A stretch of DNA of 29,216 bases. Origin: BPIH01 sp042408535 (lineage in GTDB: Bacteria > Chloroflexota > Limnocylindria > Limnocylindrales > CSP1-4). The stretch lies in NCBI GenBank assembly GCA_042408535.1, contig JBHORA010000005.1, positions 1 to 29,216 of the forward strand, given 5' to 3'. The position numbers and the translations under genes are program-made. The notes under the pieces were generated by a model that was not told where the DNA came from, did not search any database, and saw only the letters and a program-made list of their open reading frames with translations. Below, piece by piece: positions 1-8,533 of the stretch; within the stretch, counting starts at the first letter, position 1, and each line of letters opens with the position of its first letter.

Positions 1-130
1 CAAGCGGGTCGGTTTCCAGAGCGTCGTCCGGGCACCGGGTCCCTTCGGGTCGGCGTAGACTTCGGCACCGGTCGACCTCGATCCGCGCCGTCGGCGCTCG
101 GGACGGGTCGACGTCACGAGAGAGGACCCC

Positions 131-1438
131 CTGAGCCACGATCCTGCCGCCGCTGGCGCGCCCGGCGCCCCTGCCGCTCGTCCGCCGCGGAGCCTCCTTC
201 GCCACTTCGACTTCCGCAAGCTCTGGGCGGCGGAGACGATCAGCCAGTTCGGGACCCAGGTCAGCCTCCTCGCCATCCCCCTCGTCGCCATCGTCCTCCT
301 CGAGGCGACTCCCTTCGAGGTCGGCCTGCTCGGGACCGTCGAGTTCCTGCCCTTCATCCTCTTCTCGCTCCCAGCGGGGGCCTGGGTCGACCGCCTCCGG
401 CGCCGCCCGCTCCTCATCGTCGGCGACCTCGGCCGGGCCCTCAGCCTCGCCTCGATCCCGATCGCCTACAAGCTCGGGGTCCTCACGATCTGGCAGCTCT
501 ACCTCGTCGGCTTCGTCAACGGCATCCTGACCGTCTTCTTCGACGTCGCCTATCAGGCCTACCTGCCCTCCCTCGTCGATCGGGACCAGATCGTCGAGGG
601 GAACGCGAAGCTCGAGATCAGCCGCTCGGCGGCCCAGATCGGGGGCCCGGGTCTCGGCGGCCTCCTCATCGGTCTCCTCACGGCCCCCGTCGCCGTCGTC
701 GTCGATGCCCTCAGCTACCTCGGCTCGGCCCTCTTCGTCTGGAAAATCCGGCGGCCCGAACCGGCCCCGAGCGCCGGGGCGGAGGGTGACCCGCCGCGGC
801 CGTCGATGCGGGCCGAGGTGGGCGAAGGGCTCCGCTACGTCCTCGGCCAGCCCCTCCTCCGCTCCATCGCCGCCTGCACGGCCCTCTCGAACCTCTTCGG
901 GACGGTCGGCTTCGCGGTCTACCTCGTCTTTCTCGTCCGGGTCGTCGGCCTCTCGGCCGAGCAGATCGGCCTCGTCGCCTCCCTCGGCAACGTGAGCACC
1001 CTCGTCGGGGCGGTGGCCGCCGCCGCCGTCGCCCGCCGCCTCGGGGTGGGCCCGACGATCATCGCCTCGGCGATCCTCTTCGGCCCGGGGCTCGTCCTCG
1101 TCGCTCTCGCCCCGACGGGTCCGGCGGCGATCCCGCTCCTCGTCGCCGCGGGCCTCCTCTTCGGTCTCTCGACGATCGTCTACAACATCAACCAGGTGAG
1201 CCTCCGCCAGGCGATCACGCCGACGCGGCTCCAGGGCCGGATGAACGCCACGATGCGCTTCATCGTCTGGGGCACGATCCCCCTCGGGCAGATCGCGGGC
1301 GGGATCCTCGGGACCGTCGTCGGGCTGCGGGAGACGATCTGGATCGGCGCCGTCGGGAGCCTCTTCGCCTTCCTGCCGCTCCTCGTCGGGCCGCTCCGGC
1401 GGCTCCGGGAGGTTCCGGCCCCAGCGCTCGAGGGCTAG
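131..1438 (+). CDS. MFS family efflux transporter (MFS_3/EntS-like), apparent CTG start
   Basis: This encodes a polytopic inner-membrane transporter of about 435 residues that probably exports a small molecule by proton antiport; the substrate cannot be told. It has the two-halves layout of the major facilitator superfamily: an N-terminal segment reading LLRHFDFRKLWAAETIS, a cytoplasmic loop with GAWVDRLRRRP that matches the conserved loop 2-3 motif, and hydrophobic helices almost to the end. The reading frame opens after the stop at 56-58 and has no in-frame ATG, GTG or TTG before 806, which lies in the middle of the protein. The best start is therefore CTG at 131, preceded by AGAGAGGA about 5 nt upstream. 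It would give the ordinary N terminus MSHDPAA followed by the first helix. The family is fairly sure; the start is inferred. Confidence 0.82.
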   Translation: MSHDPAAAGAPGAPAARPPRSLLRHFDFRKLWAAETISQFGTQVSLLAIPLVAIVLLEATPFEVGLLGTVEFLPFILFSLPAGAWVDRLRRRPLLIVGDLGRALSLASIPIAYKLGVLTIWQLYLVGFVNGILTVFFDVAYQAYLPSLVDRDQIVEGNAKLEISRSAAQIGGPGLGGLLIGLLTAPVAVVVDALSYLGSALFVWKIRRPEPAPSAGAEGDPPRPSMRAEVGEGLRYVLGQPLLRSIAACTALSNLFGTVGFAVYLVFLVRVVGLSAEQIGLVASLGNVSTLVGAVAAAAVARRLGVGPTIIASAILFGPGLVLVALAPTGPAAIPLLVAAGLLFGLSTIVYNINQVSLRQAITPTRLQGRMNATMRFIVWGTIPLGQIAGGILGTVVGLRETIWIGAVGSLFAFLPLLVGPLRRLREVPAPALEG

Positions 1439-1484
1439 CTCGCGGGCAGGGTGGAGGGGGAGTTCGCGGACGCGGTGAGGGGGT

Positions 1485-1540
1485 TTGCTCGCGGGCGAGT
1501 CCGCGGGCGAACTCGCGGGCGAACTCGCGGGCGCGGCAGC
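1485..1540. repeat. 12-bp GC-rich tandem repeat between convergent genes
   Basis: Four imperfect copies of a unit close to CGCGGGCGAACT lie in the 174-bp gap between the convergent MFS and lipoprotein genes. No open frame here looks like a gene. It resembles the other short repeat arrays in this window. Confidence 0.6.
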
Positions 1541-1612
1541 CCCATCCGACGGTCGAAAAAGCTACCAACGAGCGACCCCGCCATCCGATGGCCCGTGGCC
1601 CCTCGCAGCCGG

Positions 1613-2365
1613 TCAGCTGCCGGCGAGCCGAACGACCTCGGCAACGACGTCGTCGAAGGGTCGCCCGTCGAGGGCGCGGGCGTACCCGTCTCCCCAGGAG
1701 ACGAGCGGGCGGGCGACGCCGCCCATGTCACGGACGACCGAGCCGGGCACGGTCCATTCGTAGATGCCCTGGAGCTTCGCCAGCACGGGGTCAGGCGTCC
1801 GACGGCCGCCGTCGGTTAGCGATCGAACGAGGTCGTTCAGGAAGAAGAGCGCCCGCTCCGACGGGAAGGCACGGAGCTGGGCGGCGAAGGTGGATGGGTC
1901 CGGGCTGATGAACTGGACGACGACCTCCCTCCCGGGCAGCTGGCCGGCGACCACTCGCTCCACCTCGACGGTCGCGTAGACGTAGAAGACCCGATCCACC
2001 CAACCGTCGGGTTCGGTCTTGCCCTCGACCCGTCCGGGTTCGGCTCGAACGATCCGGCCGAGCACGACGACGTCGGCACCCTTCACCACGCCCGCCAGCG
2101 AGTCGTACGAGCGACCCCAGAGGCCGCCGAAGCCAAGCCAGTCCCACCACCGATCGGAAGCGGCTTCGTCGGGGGAGCGGAGATCGGACGTGGCTGGGGT
2201 GGAGGTTGGGCTATTCGGAGCAGCGGTGCTCGGCTCGGGGTTCGCGAGGGGGGCACCGGCGAGCGCGGCACAACCGGCGAGGCCGACAGCGGCGAGGCCG
2301 ACAGCGGCACGGCTGATCACAGCCGCAACGGACGGCCACCGCGGGCGTCGTTCCTGACGTTCCAT
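1613..2365 (-). CDS. Predicted lipoprotein, 250 aa, function unknown
   Basis: This is a secreted lipoprotein of unknown function. The N terminus has a charged stretch (ERQERRPRW), a hydrophobic segment and a lipobox L-A-G-C with the cysteine at residue 32. A Ser/Thr/Pro-rich tether (about residues 38-65) follows, then a mixed alpha/beta domain with segments such as VVVLGRIVRAEPG and ALFFLNDLVRSL. The pattern of a tethered domain reporting a surcharge-like beta barrel is not recognised as a named family. The ATG at 2365 is chosen because GAGGAG lies 8 nt upstream and the signal peptide starts there; the frame continues 40 residues further up but that stretch covers the promoter. A perfect -35 box lies 124 nt upstream. 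The signal peptide itself carries a short in-frame DNA duplication (AVGL repeated). Confidence 0.7.
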   Translation of the reverse strand: MERQERRPRWPSVAAVISRAAVGLAAVGLAGCAALAGAPLANPEPSTAAPNSPTSTPATSDLRSPDEAASDRWWDWLGFGGLWGRSYDSLAGVVKGADVVVLGRIVRAEPGRVEGKTEPDGWVDRVFYVYATVEVERVVAGQLPGREVVVQFISPDPSTFAAQLRAFPSERALFFLNDLVRSLTDGGRRTPDPVLAKLQGIYEWTVPGSVVRDMGGVARPLVSWGDGYARALDGRPFDDVVAEVVRLAGS

Positions 2366-2467
2366 CCCAGGATCTCCTCGTGCCAGGCACCGCGGGAACT
2401 GGCCGGCTGATCGTTCGTCGCCATCACCCCTTCCGACTGCGTCAGTGGGCCGCGTTGCTCGTCGGAA

Positions 2468-2495
2468 AACGTACACCCCCCGCAATACGTGTCAA
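2468..2495 (-). promoter_or_regulatory. Sigma70-type promoter of the 250-aa lipoprotein gene
   Basis: On the minus strand TTGACA (2490-2495) and TACGTT (2468-2473) are 16 bp apart. The -35 box is a perfect match and the -10 box matches at three positions. It would give a leader of about 95 nt. Confidence 0.6.
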
Positions 2496-2548
2496 GTCGG
2501 CACAATCTGTCACAGCAAGAAGCGCAGATCCGCGGGAGGTGCGATGGT

Positions 2549-4285
2549 TCAAGCGTCGTCGAGCATCGGGACCCGGAGACCGGCTCGGCGCGCCGCCTCG
2601 ACCGCCGCCTCGGAGCCGGCGTCGGCGTGGCGGAGGACGCCCGTCGCCGGGTCCGTCGTCAGGACCCGTTCGAGCTTCTGCGCGGCCAGGTCGGTCCCGT
2701 CGGCGACGACGACCATCCCGGCGTGCTGGCTGTAGCCGATCCCCGTCCCGCCGCCGTGGTGGATGCTCACCCAGGTTGCCCCGGCGGCCGTGTTCACGAG
2801 GGCGTTCAGGAACGGCCAGTCGGCGATGGCGTCCGAGCCGTCCCGCATCCCTTCCGTCTCGCGGTTCGGCGAGGCCACCGATCCGGCGTCGAGGTGATCG
2901 CGGCCGATGACGATCGGCGCCGAGACCTCGCCGCGGGCGACGAGCCGGTTGAAGGCGAGCCCGGCCGCTGCCCGTTCGCCGAGGCCGAGCCAGCAGATCC
3001 GAGCGGGGAGCCCCTGGAAGGGCACCTTCGCCTCGGCCATCTCGATCCAGCGGCGGAGCCCCGCATTCTCCGGGAAGAGGTCGAGGACGGCGCGGTCGGT
3101 ACGAAGGATGTCGGCCGGGTCGCCGGACAGGGCGACCCACCGGAAGGGGCCCTTCCCCTCGCAGAAGAGGGGTCGAATGAAGGCCGGCACGAAGCCCGGG
3201 AAGGCGAAGGCGTCGGCGACGCCCGCCTCGGCCGCCTGAGCCCGGATGTTGTTCCCGTAGTCGAAGACGATCGCGCCAGCGGCCTGGAAGTCGAGCATCG
3301 CCCGAACGTGGGTAGCGATCGACTCGAGGGCCCGAGCGACGTAGCCGGCCGGGTCGTCCCGGCGAAGCGCGGCGGCCTCGTCCAGCGAGAGTCCGCCCGG
3401 TACGTAGCCGTTCAAGGTGTCGTGGGCGGAGGTCTGGTCGGTGACGGCGTCGAAGCGAACCCCTCGGCGGACGAACTCGGGGTGCGTCTCGGCGGCATTG
3501 CCGACGAGGGCGATGCTCAGCGGTCGGCCTTCGGCGGCGGCGGCGCGAGCCCAGTCGAGGGCTTCGTCGAGGGAGTCGGTGAGCCGATCGACGTAGCCGA
3601 TGGCGTGCCGCCGCCGGGCCCGCTCGGGGTCGACCTCGACGCAGATGGCGACCCCTTCATTCATCGTGATCGCGAGGGGCTGCGCCCCACCCATCCCACC
3701 GAGCCCGGCTGTCAGAACGAGCCGGCCACGGAGGGTGCCGCCGAAGTGCTGCCGAGCGAGTTCGGCGAAGGTCTCGGAGGTCCCCTGGAGGATGCCCTGG
3801 GGCCCGATGTAGATCCACGACCCGGCGGTCATCTGCCCGAACATCGTCAGGCCCGCCCGCTCGAGGTCGCGGAAGACATCCCAGCTGGCCCAGCGGCCGA
3901 CGAGGTTGCTGTTGGCGATGAGGACCCGCGGCGCCCACTCGTGGGTTCGGAGGACGCCGACGGGCTTGCCGGACTGGACGAGGAGGGTCTCGTCCTCGCC
4001 GAGGCGACGAAGTTCGCGGACGATGGCATCGAAGGCGGCCCACGAGCGGGCCGCCCGGCCGGTGCCGCCGTAGACGACGAGAGCATCCGGGTTCTCGGCG
4101 ACCTCGGGATCGAGGTTGTTCATGAGCATCCGGAGGGCGGCCTCCTGGGGCCAACCGCGGCAGGAGAGCTGGCGGCCTCGGGGGGCTCGCACGGGCCGGG
4201 CGCCCGGGAGTGGCGGGAGGCGACCGGCGGCAGTTTCGGTCCCGCCGGGTGCTCGGGTCGTCGTGGCGGGTGGGCGGGTCGACAT
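2549..4285 (-). CDS. hutU: Urocanate hydratase (urocanase)
   Basis: Cytoplasmic enzyme of histidine breakdown that adds water to urocanate to give imidazolone propionate, using tightly bound NAD+ as an electrophile. At 578 residues it has the usual length (about 555) plus a short Pro-rich N-terminal tail. The NAD-binding motif GLGGMGGAQ is at about residues 194-202. The block YGNNIR is followed by FPGFVPAFIRPLFCEGKGP, where the cysteine at about 375 is the conserved active-site cysteine. ATG at 4285 is chosen because GGAGG lies 8 nt upstream; the frame runs 27 residues further without support. hutH lies 2.5 kb away on the same strand, but three unrelated genes separate them and hutI is not in the window. 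Identification is firm. Confidence 0.97.
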   Translation of the reverse strand: MSTRPPATTTRAPGGTETAAGRLPPLPGARPVRAPRGRQLSCRGWPQEAALRMLMNNLDPEVAENPDALVVYGGTGRAARSWAAFDAIVRELRRLGEDETLLVQSGKPVGVLRTHEWAPRVLIANSNLVGRWASWDVFRDLERAGLTMFGQMTAGSWIYIGPQGILQGTSETFAELARQHFGGTLRGRLVLTAGLGGMGGAQPLAITMNEGVAICVEVDPERARRRHAIGYVDRLTDSLDEALDWARAAAAEGRPLSIALVGNAAETHPEFVRRGVRFDAVTDQTSAHDTLNGYVPGGLSLDEAAALRRDDPAGYVARALESIATHVRAMLDFQAAGAIVFDYGNNIRAQAAEAGVADAFAFPGFVPAFIRPLFCEGKGPFRWVALSGDPADILRTDRAVLDLFPENAGLRRWIEMAEAKVPFQGLPARICWLGLGERAAAGLAFNRLVARGEVSAPIVIGRDHLDAGSVASPNRETEGMRDGSDAIADWPFLNALVNTAAGATWVSIHHGGGTGIGYSQHAGMVVVADGTDLAAQKLERVLTTDPATGVLRHADAGSEAAVEAARRAGLRVPMLDDA

Positions 4286-4337
4286 CTCGATGACCTCCGT
4301 CGCTCTGGCGAACGGTGTCGTCCTCGGCACCGGACCT

Positions 4338-4366
4338 AGTCTGCGCCCCGCGGCCGCCGTTGTCAC
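4338..4366 (-). promoter_or_regulatory. Possible hutU promoter
   Basis: On the minus strand GTGACA (4361-4366) and CAGACT (4338-4343) are 17 bp apart, giving a leader of about 45 nt to hutU. The -35 match is good and the -10 match weak. Confidence 0.35.
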
Positions 4367-4454
4367 GTGCCGGCCGTCATGCGGTCCCGCCCTGGCCCAA
4401 CTCGCCCCCGCGTGCCCGGCGCAGCGCCCCCGCCCGAAGGGACGAGGCGAATCA

Positions 4455-5132
4455 TCACCCTCGAAGATCGGCGAGGAGTCGCTCGCCGAGCCGCCGTTCG
4501 CCCAGGGACTGGACCGACACGACGAGTCCCCGGTCTGCCAGGAGGACGTGGTACGTCCTCACCCCTTCGGCGCAGATCGCGACGGCGACGACCCGGCCGC
4601 CGAGGGTCGTCTCGGCGTGCCCAGCCACCCCACCTGCGCGCGCGCAGACACCGCGGTCGAAGGAGTCGCGCCAGGCCCGGTAGCCCGCTGCGTCGAGACC
4701 GCCGGTCCGGAGGTGAGCGACGAGAGCGACGGCCTGGTCGCCCGTGGCGGGATCGATGGCAACCGCGAAGGCCATCCGGTCGACCACGGCCGCGACGCTG
4801 GGGTCGGCCGCGGCCTCGGGCACGGCCTCGGGGACGGCGACGAGGGGGAGCCCGGCGACGACCGAGGGAAAGAGCGCGAGGAGGGAGTCGTCGGCGACGA
4901 CGGCGGCGTTCGGGCTCGGATCGGCGCTCGCCGGTGGAGTCGGAGGCGTCGCGCTCGCCGATGGCACCGACACCGAACGGTCCGGCGTCGGCGTCGAGAT
5001 CGCCTGAGAAGACGCGGAGCCGCCGCAACCGGCGAGGATGGCGGCCGCGACGGCCGCGAGGTAGCCGGCGAGCCCGCCGCCGGTGGCGCGGTACCGGCGC
5101 CTGCCGCCCCGCCTCGCCGTACCGGCGGCCAC
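4455..5132 (-). CDS. Predicted lipoprotein, 225 aa, function unknown
   Basis: A second putative lipoprotein with no recognised family. An Arg-rich n-region is followed by a hydrophobic core and the lipobox L-A-G-C with the cysteine at residue 36. Then comes a Ser/Thr/Pro-rich linker (about 40-75) and a compact domain that contains two cysteines (GVCARAG, AICAEGV) able to form a disulfide outside the membrane. It starts at GTG 5132 only 2 nt after the stop of the GNAT gene, so the two are almost certainly co-transcribed and translationally coupled. The link to an acetyltransferase gives no clear role. Alternative starts further in would remove the signal peptide. Confidence 0.7.
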   Translation of the reverse strand: MAAGTARRGGRRRYRATGGGLAGYLAAVAAAILAGCGGSASSQAISTPTPDRSVSVPSASATPPTPPASADPSPNAAVVADDSLLALFPSVVAGLPLVAVPEAVPEAAADPSVAAVVDRMAFAVAIDPATGDQAVALVAHLRTGGLDAAGYRAWRDSFDRGVCARAGGVAGHAETTLGGRVVAVAICAEGVRTYHVLLADRGLVVSVQSLGERRLGERLLADLRG

Positions 5133-5134
5133 GG

Positions 5135-5935
5135 TCAGCCGAGCTCGCGCCGGACGACCGGGAAGCGGGGGTCGTCGACGACGACCCGGAACCCGCAGGC
5201 GACCCAGAAGGCTGGGCTTGCCGCACTCGTCTCATCGGGTCTGGCGCCGGCTTCGGGATAGGCCTCGACGGCGGCGAAGCCGCGGCCGGCGAGGTCGGCA
5301 CAGACGGCCTCGACGAGGCGCCGAGCCAGGCCCCGACGGCGGGCCGTCTTCGTGACCGCGATGCAGGTGATGACGGCAGGCAGCGGGCTGTCGGGGAGCT
5401 GCGGGTAGAGCTCCCGGACGCGGAGCGCCCGCGGATACGCCGACAGGGGCCCGAACTGGGCGTAGGCGGCCGGCTCCCCGTCGAGGAGGAGGACCTTTGC
5501 GTAGCTCCCGAAGACACCGAGGCCACGGCTCAGGAGCCCGAGCTTCCGCGGCCCCGTCGGTGGCTGGGCCAGCGGTCGTCGCGGGGCGAAGGGGTTCACC
5601 GACGGCCCCGAGGGCTCCTCCCCGAGCCAGGCGAGGGTCGGGCGCTCGGCAGGCGGGGCGAAGGGGTTGTCGACGAGTCGGTCCGCCTCGGAGGGCGCGA
5701 AGGGGTTCTCCCGCCAGGCCGGCTTCGTCGGCCGGAACGGGTTGTCGTCGAGCGGCTCCCGCGGCGCCCGGGTCTCGGCGGCCGGGCGGAGCCAGTCCGG
5801 GCGCGAGCGCTTCGAGCCGCGGTCGGGATCCTCCCAGTAGTCGCACGTCCTATGATCGAAGCGCCGGTCGGCGCAGGGCGGGATCCGATCGAAGCTCGCC
5901 TCGTCGACGACGTCGAGGATGCGGATCTCCGCCAT
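5135..5935 (-). CDS. GNAT family N-acetyltransferase with repeated NPF motifs
   Basis: A 266-residue protein in three parts. Residues 1-55 hold a Cys/Trp/Asp-rich block (CADRRF, RTCDYWEDPDRGSK) that looks structured. Residues 60-125 form a Pro-rich linker with four copies of an NPF(A/R)P motif, at residues 65, 77, 90 and 114. Residues 135-266 are a GNAT fold, with a beta-strand block (AVITCIAVTK), the acetyl-CoA loop TARRRGLARRL, and a typical C-terminal strand (FWVACGFRVV). It presumably acetylates an amine on a small molecule or protein; the target is unknown. The ATG at 5935 has no Shine-Dalgarno sequence, but a TAGACT box lies 10 nt upstream, suggesting a very short leader. The second lipoprotein gene follows 2 nt after its stop. 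Confidence 0.8.
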   Translation of the reverse strand: MAEIRILDVVDEASFDRIPPCADRRFDHRTCDYWEDPDRGSKRSRPDWLRPAAETRAPREPLDDNPFRPTKPAWRENPFAPSEADRLVDNPFAPPAERPTLAWLGEEPSGPSVNPFAPRRPLAQPPTGPRKLGLLSRGLGVFGSYAKVLLLDGEPAAYAQFGPLSAYPRALRVRELYPQLPDSPLPAVITCIAVTKTARRRGLARRLVEAVCADLAGRGFAAVEAYPEAGARPDETSAASPAFWVACGFRVVVDDPRFPVVRRELG

Positions 5936-6156
5936 GGCGGGAACGAGTCTACCCGAGGTCGGGCTGGGGCCAGGCGGGTGGTGGTGGCCAGGCGGGCCGT
6001 GGCGGGGACCAAGCGGCCGTGGCGGCGGCGAGGCGGGCCGAGCGGACAGCGTCAGGCAGCACGGCGAAGGCGGTTCGTGATAGCGTGGCGACATCCGGTG
6101 CGCCTCGAACCGGGTCCGGGGGACGCGTCCCGGAGGTCTCGCGCGCGAGGAGCGAG

Positions 6157-6789
6157 ATGACGACCGAAGAGCCAGACCATTACGCCACCCTCCAGGTGGC
6201 CCCGACCGCGGAGCCGGCCGTCATCGCGGCGGCCTACCGCGCCCTCGCCCGTCGGTATCACCCGGACGTCGCCGGTGCGGCCGGCGAGGAGGCGATGCGC
6301 CGGATCAACGCCGCCTGGGAGGTCCTGGGCGACCCCGAGCGCCGAGCCGACTACGACCGACGGCGCGCCGCTCCGTCGGCGCCAGGCTGGCCCGACCCTG
6401 CCGAGGCCACCGAACCCGACGGGCCGGCAGGGGCGACCCGGGGAACGTGGTCGGCGCCGCAGGCGGCGGCAGCGGGAGGCTGGGCGGGGTCCGGACCGGG
6501 AGGCTCGGCGGGATCGGCGCCGCACGGGCCAGCCGGGCCACCTCCAGGTCGACCCCAGGGGAGCGTCCTCCCCTTCGGCCTCTTCCGCGGCTGGTCGATC
6601 GGCGAGATCGCCCGTGTCGATCCGGGGTACCTCGAGTGGCTCGAGGGGAAGCGCGAGGGCCGCCCGTACCTCCGCGAAATCGACGAGACCCTCCGAGCGA
6701 CCGGATGGCGACGCGGACCCGACGGCGCGCACCCGGATCGAGGAGGCCGACGCCGCGGACTCGGGGGGCACTGGCGCGGCCGACGTTGA
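6157..6789 (+). CDS. J-domain protein with C-terminal FG.(Y/R)GW-type module
   Basis: A 210-residue co-chaperone-like protein. Residues 7-65 are a full J domain with the HPD tripeptide at 35-37, which in this family stimulates the ATPase of DnaK. Residues 70-125 are a low-complexity Gly/Ala/Pro linker. Residues 130-180 are a small module beginning LPFGLFRGWSIGEIARVDP and containing YLEWL, which resembles the short FGK.(K/R)G module at the C terminus of exonuclease X and in DUF3820. There is no zinc-finger or client-binding domain, so it is not DnaJ itself. A GAGG motif lies 6 nt before the ATG. It converges on hutH over a shared hairpin. The J domain is firm; the C-terminal assignment is tentative. 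Confidence 0.85.
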   Translation: MTTEEPDHYATLQVAPTAEPAVIAAAYRALARRYHPDVAGAAGEEAMRRINAAWEVLGDPERRADYDRRRAAPSAPGWPDPAEATEPDGPAGATRGTWSAPQAAAAGGWAGSGPGGSAGSAPHGPAGPPPGRPQGSVLPFGLFRGWSIGEIARVDPGYLEWLEGKREGRPYLREIDETLRATGWRRGPDGAHPDRGGRRRGLGGHWRGRR

Positions 6790-6822
6790 CCGCCGGGGGC
6801 CTCTAGCGGCCCCGCTCGGCGG
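6790..6822. terminator. Hairpin at the dnaJ-like/hutH convergence, possible bidirectional terminator
   Basis: GGGGCC (6796-6801) pairs with GGCCCC (6808-6813) around a 6-nt loop, and CCGCC (6790-6794) with GGCGG (6818-6822) outside it. It spans the 13-bp gap between the two stop codons and the end of hutH. There is no T tract, so termination is inferred from position and symmetry. Confidence 0.45.
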
Positions 6823-8407
6823 CCATCCCGGTTAGCAGATCGACGAGGGCGCCACTCCGGACCAGCTCCGTCGCCGCCTCCAGGTCCGGACCCGGCTCCC
6901 GATCCGCCTCGAGGGGCGGGATCCGCTCCCGGATCCGTCGGTGCGCTTCCCTGACCCCGAGTCCCGGACGCGGAGCACCCGCAGCGCTCCGGAGGTCGAG
7001 GGCCTGGGCAGCGCAGACGAGCTCGATGGCGAGGATCCGCTCTACCCCCTCGAGGACCCGACGAGCGAGGCGACCCGCGATCGGACCCATCGAGACGTGG
7101 TCCTCCTGGTTCGCGCTCGTCGGGATCGAGTCGGCGCTCGCGGGGTGGGCGAGGACCTTGTGCTCGGAGACGAGGGCCGCCGCCGTGTACTGAAGGAGCA
7201 TGAGCCCCGAGCTCAGGCCCGGCTCGGGAGCGAGGAAGGCCGGAAGACCCTCGTTGAAGTGGGGGTCGAGGAGGAGGGCGATCCGTCGCTCGGCGATGGA
7301 GCCGAGCTCGGCCAGGGCGAGCTTCGCGAAGTCGAGGGCGAGGGCGACCGGCGCGCCGTGGAAGTTGCCGCCGCTGATGACCCGCCCGCCGCCGGTGGCG
7401 AGCGTGCCCTCGGCCGCCGCCCCGCCCTCGGGGAAGACGAGGGGGTTGTCGGTCGCGCTGTTGCACTCGATGTCGAGAATCCGGCGGAGGAAGTCGAGGG
7501 CATCGCGGACGGCCCCGTGCACCTGGGGGACGCAGCGGATCGAGTACGGATCCTGGACCTTGTGGGCCGAGCCGTGGTGGCTCGCCTGGAGCTCGGACTC
7601 CCGGAGGAGCCAACGGAGCTCGGCGGCGGTCGCGATCTGGCCCGGGTGCGGCCGAGCGAGCTGGTACGGAGCGGCGAAGGCGACGTCGGTCCCGAGGAGC
7701 GCTTCGACCGACATCGCTGCCGCCACCGACGCCGTCCGGACGAGCCGCTCCGCATCGACCGCGAGCAGGGCACCGAGGGCGGTCATGAGCTGGGTTCCGT
7801 TCAGAAGGGCGAGCCCCTCCTTCGGCTCGAGGACGAGCGGCTCGAGGCCCACCTCCTGAAGGGCGACCACGGCGGGCAGGATCTGGCCCCGGAGCTCGAC
7901 CTGGCCCCGGCCGATCAAGGGCAGGGCGAGGTGGGCGAGGGGCGCCAGATCACCCGAGGCACCCACGCTCCCCTGCTCGGGCACGACCGGGTGAAGGCCA
8001 CGCTCGAGGAAGGCGCAGAGGCGGTCGACAACGAGCGGTCGGCAGCCTGAGTGGCCGAGGGCGAGGGTGTTCGCCCGGAGGAGGAGCATCGCCCGGACGA
8101 CGTCGCGCGGGAGCGGCGTCCCGACGCCAGCGGCATGGGAGACGAGGAGGTTCTCCTGGAGCGCGGCCGCTTCGCTCGGGCCGATGACCGTCGTCGCCAG
8201 GGCCCCGACGCCGGTCGTGACGCCGTAAACGACCTCGCCCGCCGCGACGAGTCGCTCGACGACGGCCCGCGCCTCTTCCATCCGCGCTCGGGCGGCAGGA
8301 TCCAGCCGAACGGGGGCATCGGCCCGGGCGACGGCCTCGACGTCCTCCAGGGTCAGATGAGCGCCGGTGAGGAGAACCTCGGATTGGTGCGCGGAAGCCG
8401 GGGCCAC
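6803..8407 (-). CDS. hutH: Histidine ammonia-lyase
   Basis: First enzyme of histidine catabolism, splitting L-histidine into urocanate and ammonia; cytoplasmic and usually tetrameric. The protein has 534 residues (usual about 510). The MIO cofactor triad Ala-Ser-Gly is at about residues 150-152 in GSVGASGDLAPLAH. The catalytic tyrosine loop reads YGVTTGVG (near residue 61), slightly off the common YGVNTGFG. Other family blocks are PKEGLALLNGTQ, QDPYSIRCVPQVHGA, NSATDNPLVF, SGGNFHG and QEDHVSMG, which favour histidine over phenylalanine or tyrosine as substrate. GTG 8407 is chosen since TATGCT stands 6 nt before it and no Shine-Dalgarno is present. A TTG at 8479 would only add a tail that overlaps the promoter. 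Urocanase lies downstream, not adjacent. Confidence 0.96.
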   Translation of the reverse strand: MAPASAHQSEVLLTGAHLTLEDVEAVARADAPVRLDPAARARMEEARAVVERLVAAGEVVYGVTTGVGALATTVIGPSEAAALQENLLVSHAAGVGTPLPRDVVRAMLLLRANTLALGHSGCRPLVVDRLCAFLERGLHPVVPEQGSVGASGDLAPLAHLALPLIGRGQVELRGQILPAVVALQEVGLEPLVLEPKEGLALLNGTQLMTALGALLAVDAERLVRTASVAAAMSVEALLGTDVAFAAPYQLARPHPGQIATAAELRWLLRESELQASHHGSAHKVQDPYSIRCVPQVHGAVRDALDFLRRILDIECNSATDNPLVFPEGGAAAEGTLATGGGRVISGGNFHGAPVALALDFAKLALAELGSIAERRIALLLDPHFNEGLPAFLAPEPGLSSGLMLLQYTAAALVSEHKVLAHPASADSIPTSANQEDHVSMGPIAGRLARRVLEGVERILAIELVCAAQALDLRSAAGAPRPGLGVREAHRRIRERIPPLEADREPGPDLEAATELVRSGALVDLLTGMAAERGR

Positions 8408-8413
8408 CCTGTC

Positions 8414-8442
8414 AGCATAGTCCGGACGTGCCGCTGGTTCAG
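8414..8442 (-). promoter_or_regulatory. hutH promoter, consistent with a leaderless transcript
   Basis: On the minus strand CTGAAC (8437-8442), a 17-bp spacer and TATGCT (8414-8419). Only 6 nt separate the -10 box from GTG 8407, so transcription would start at or next to the start codon. Confidence 0.6.
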
Positions 8443-8533
8443 AGGCGCACCCGCGGCCGCCCGCAGGTATCCTCCCCAAGGCGCGTGCCCCACACCGCCC
8501 TCGCCGACCAATCGGCTGGAGGAGACCTCATCC

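Noticed and set aside
1..58. C-terminal end of an upstream gene
   Set aside because: A frame ends at the TAG at 56-58, but 18 codons are too few to support a gene call.
2489..4339. Long plus-strand open frame of 616 codons opposite hutU
   Set aside because: It is antisense to a clear urocanase. Long antisense frames are expected at this GC content, and the translation has no recognisable fold.
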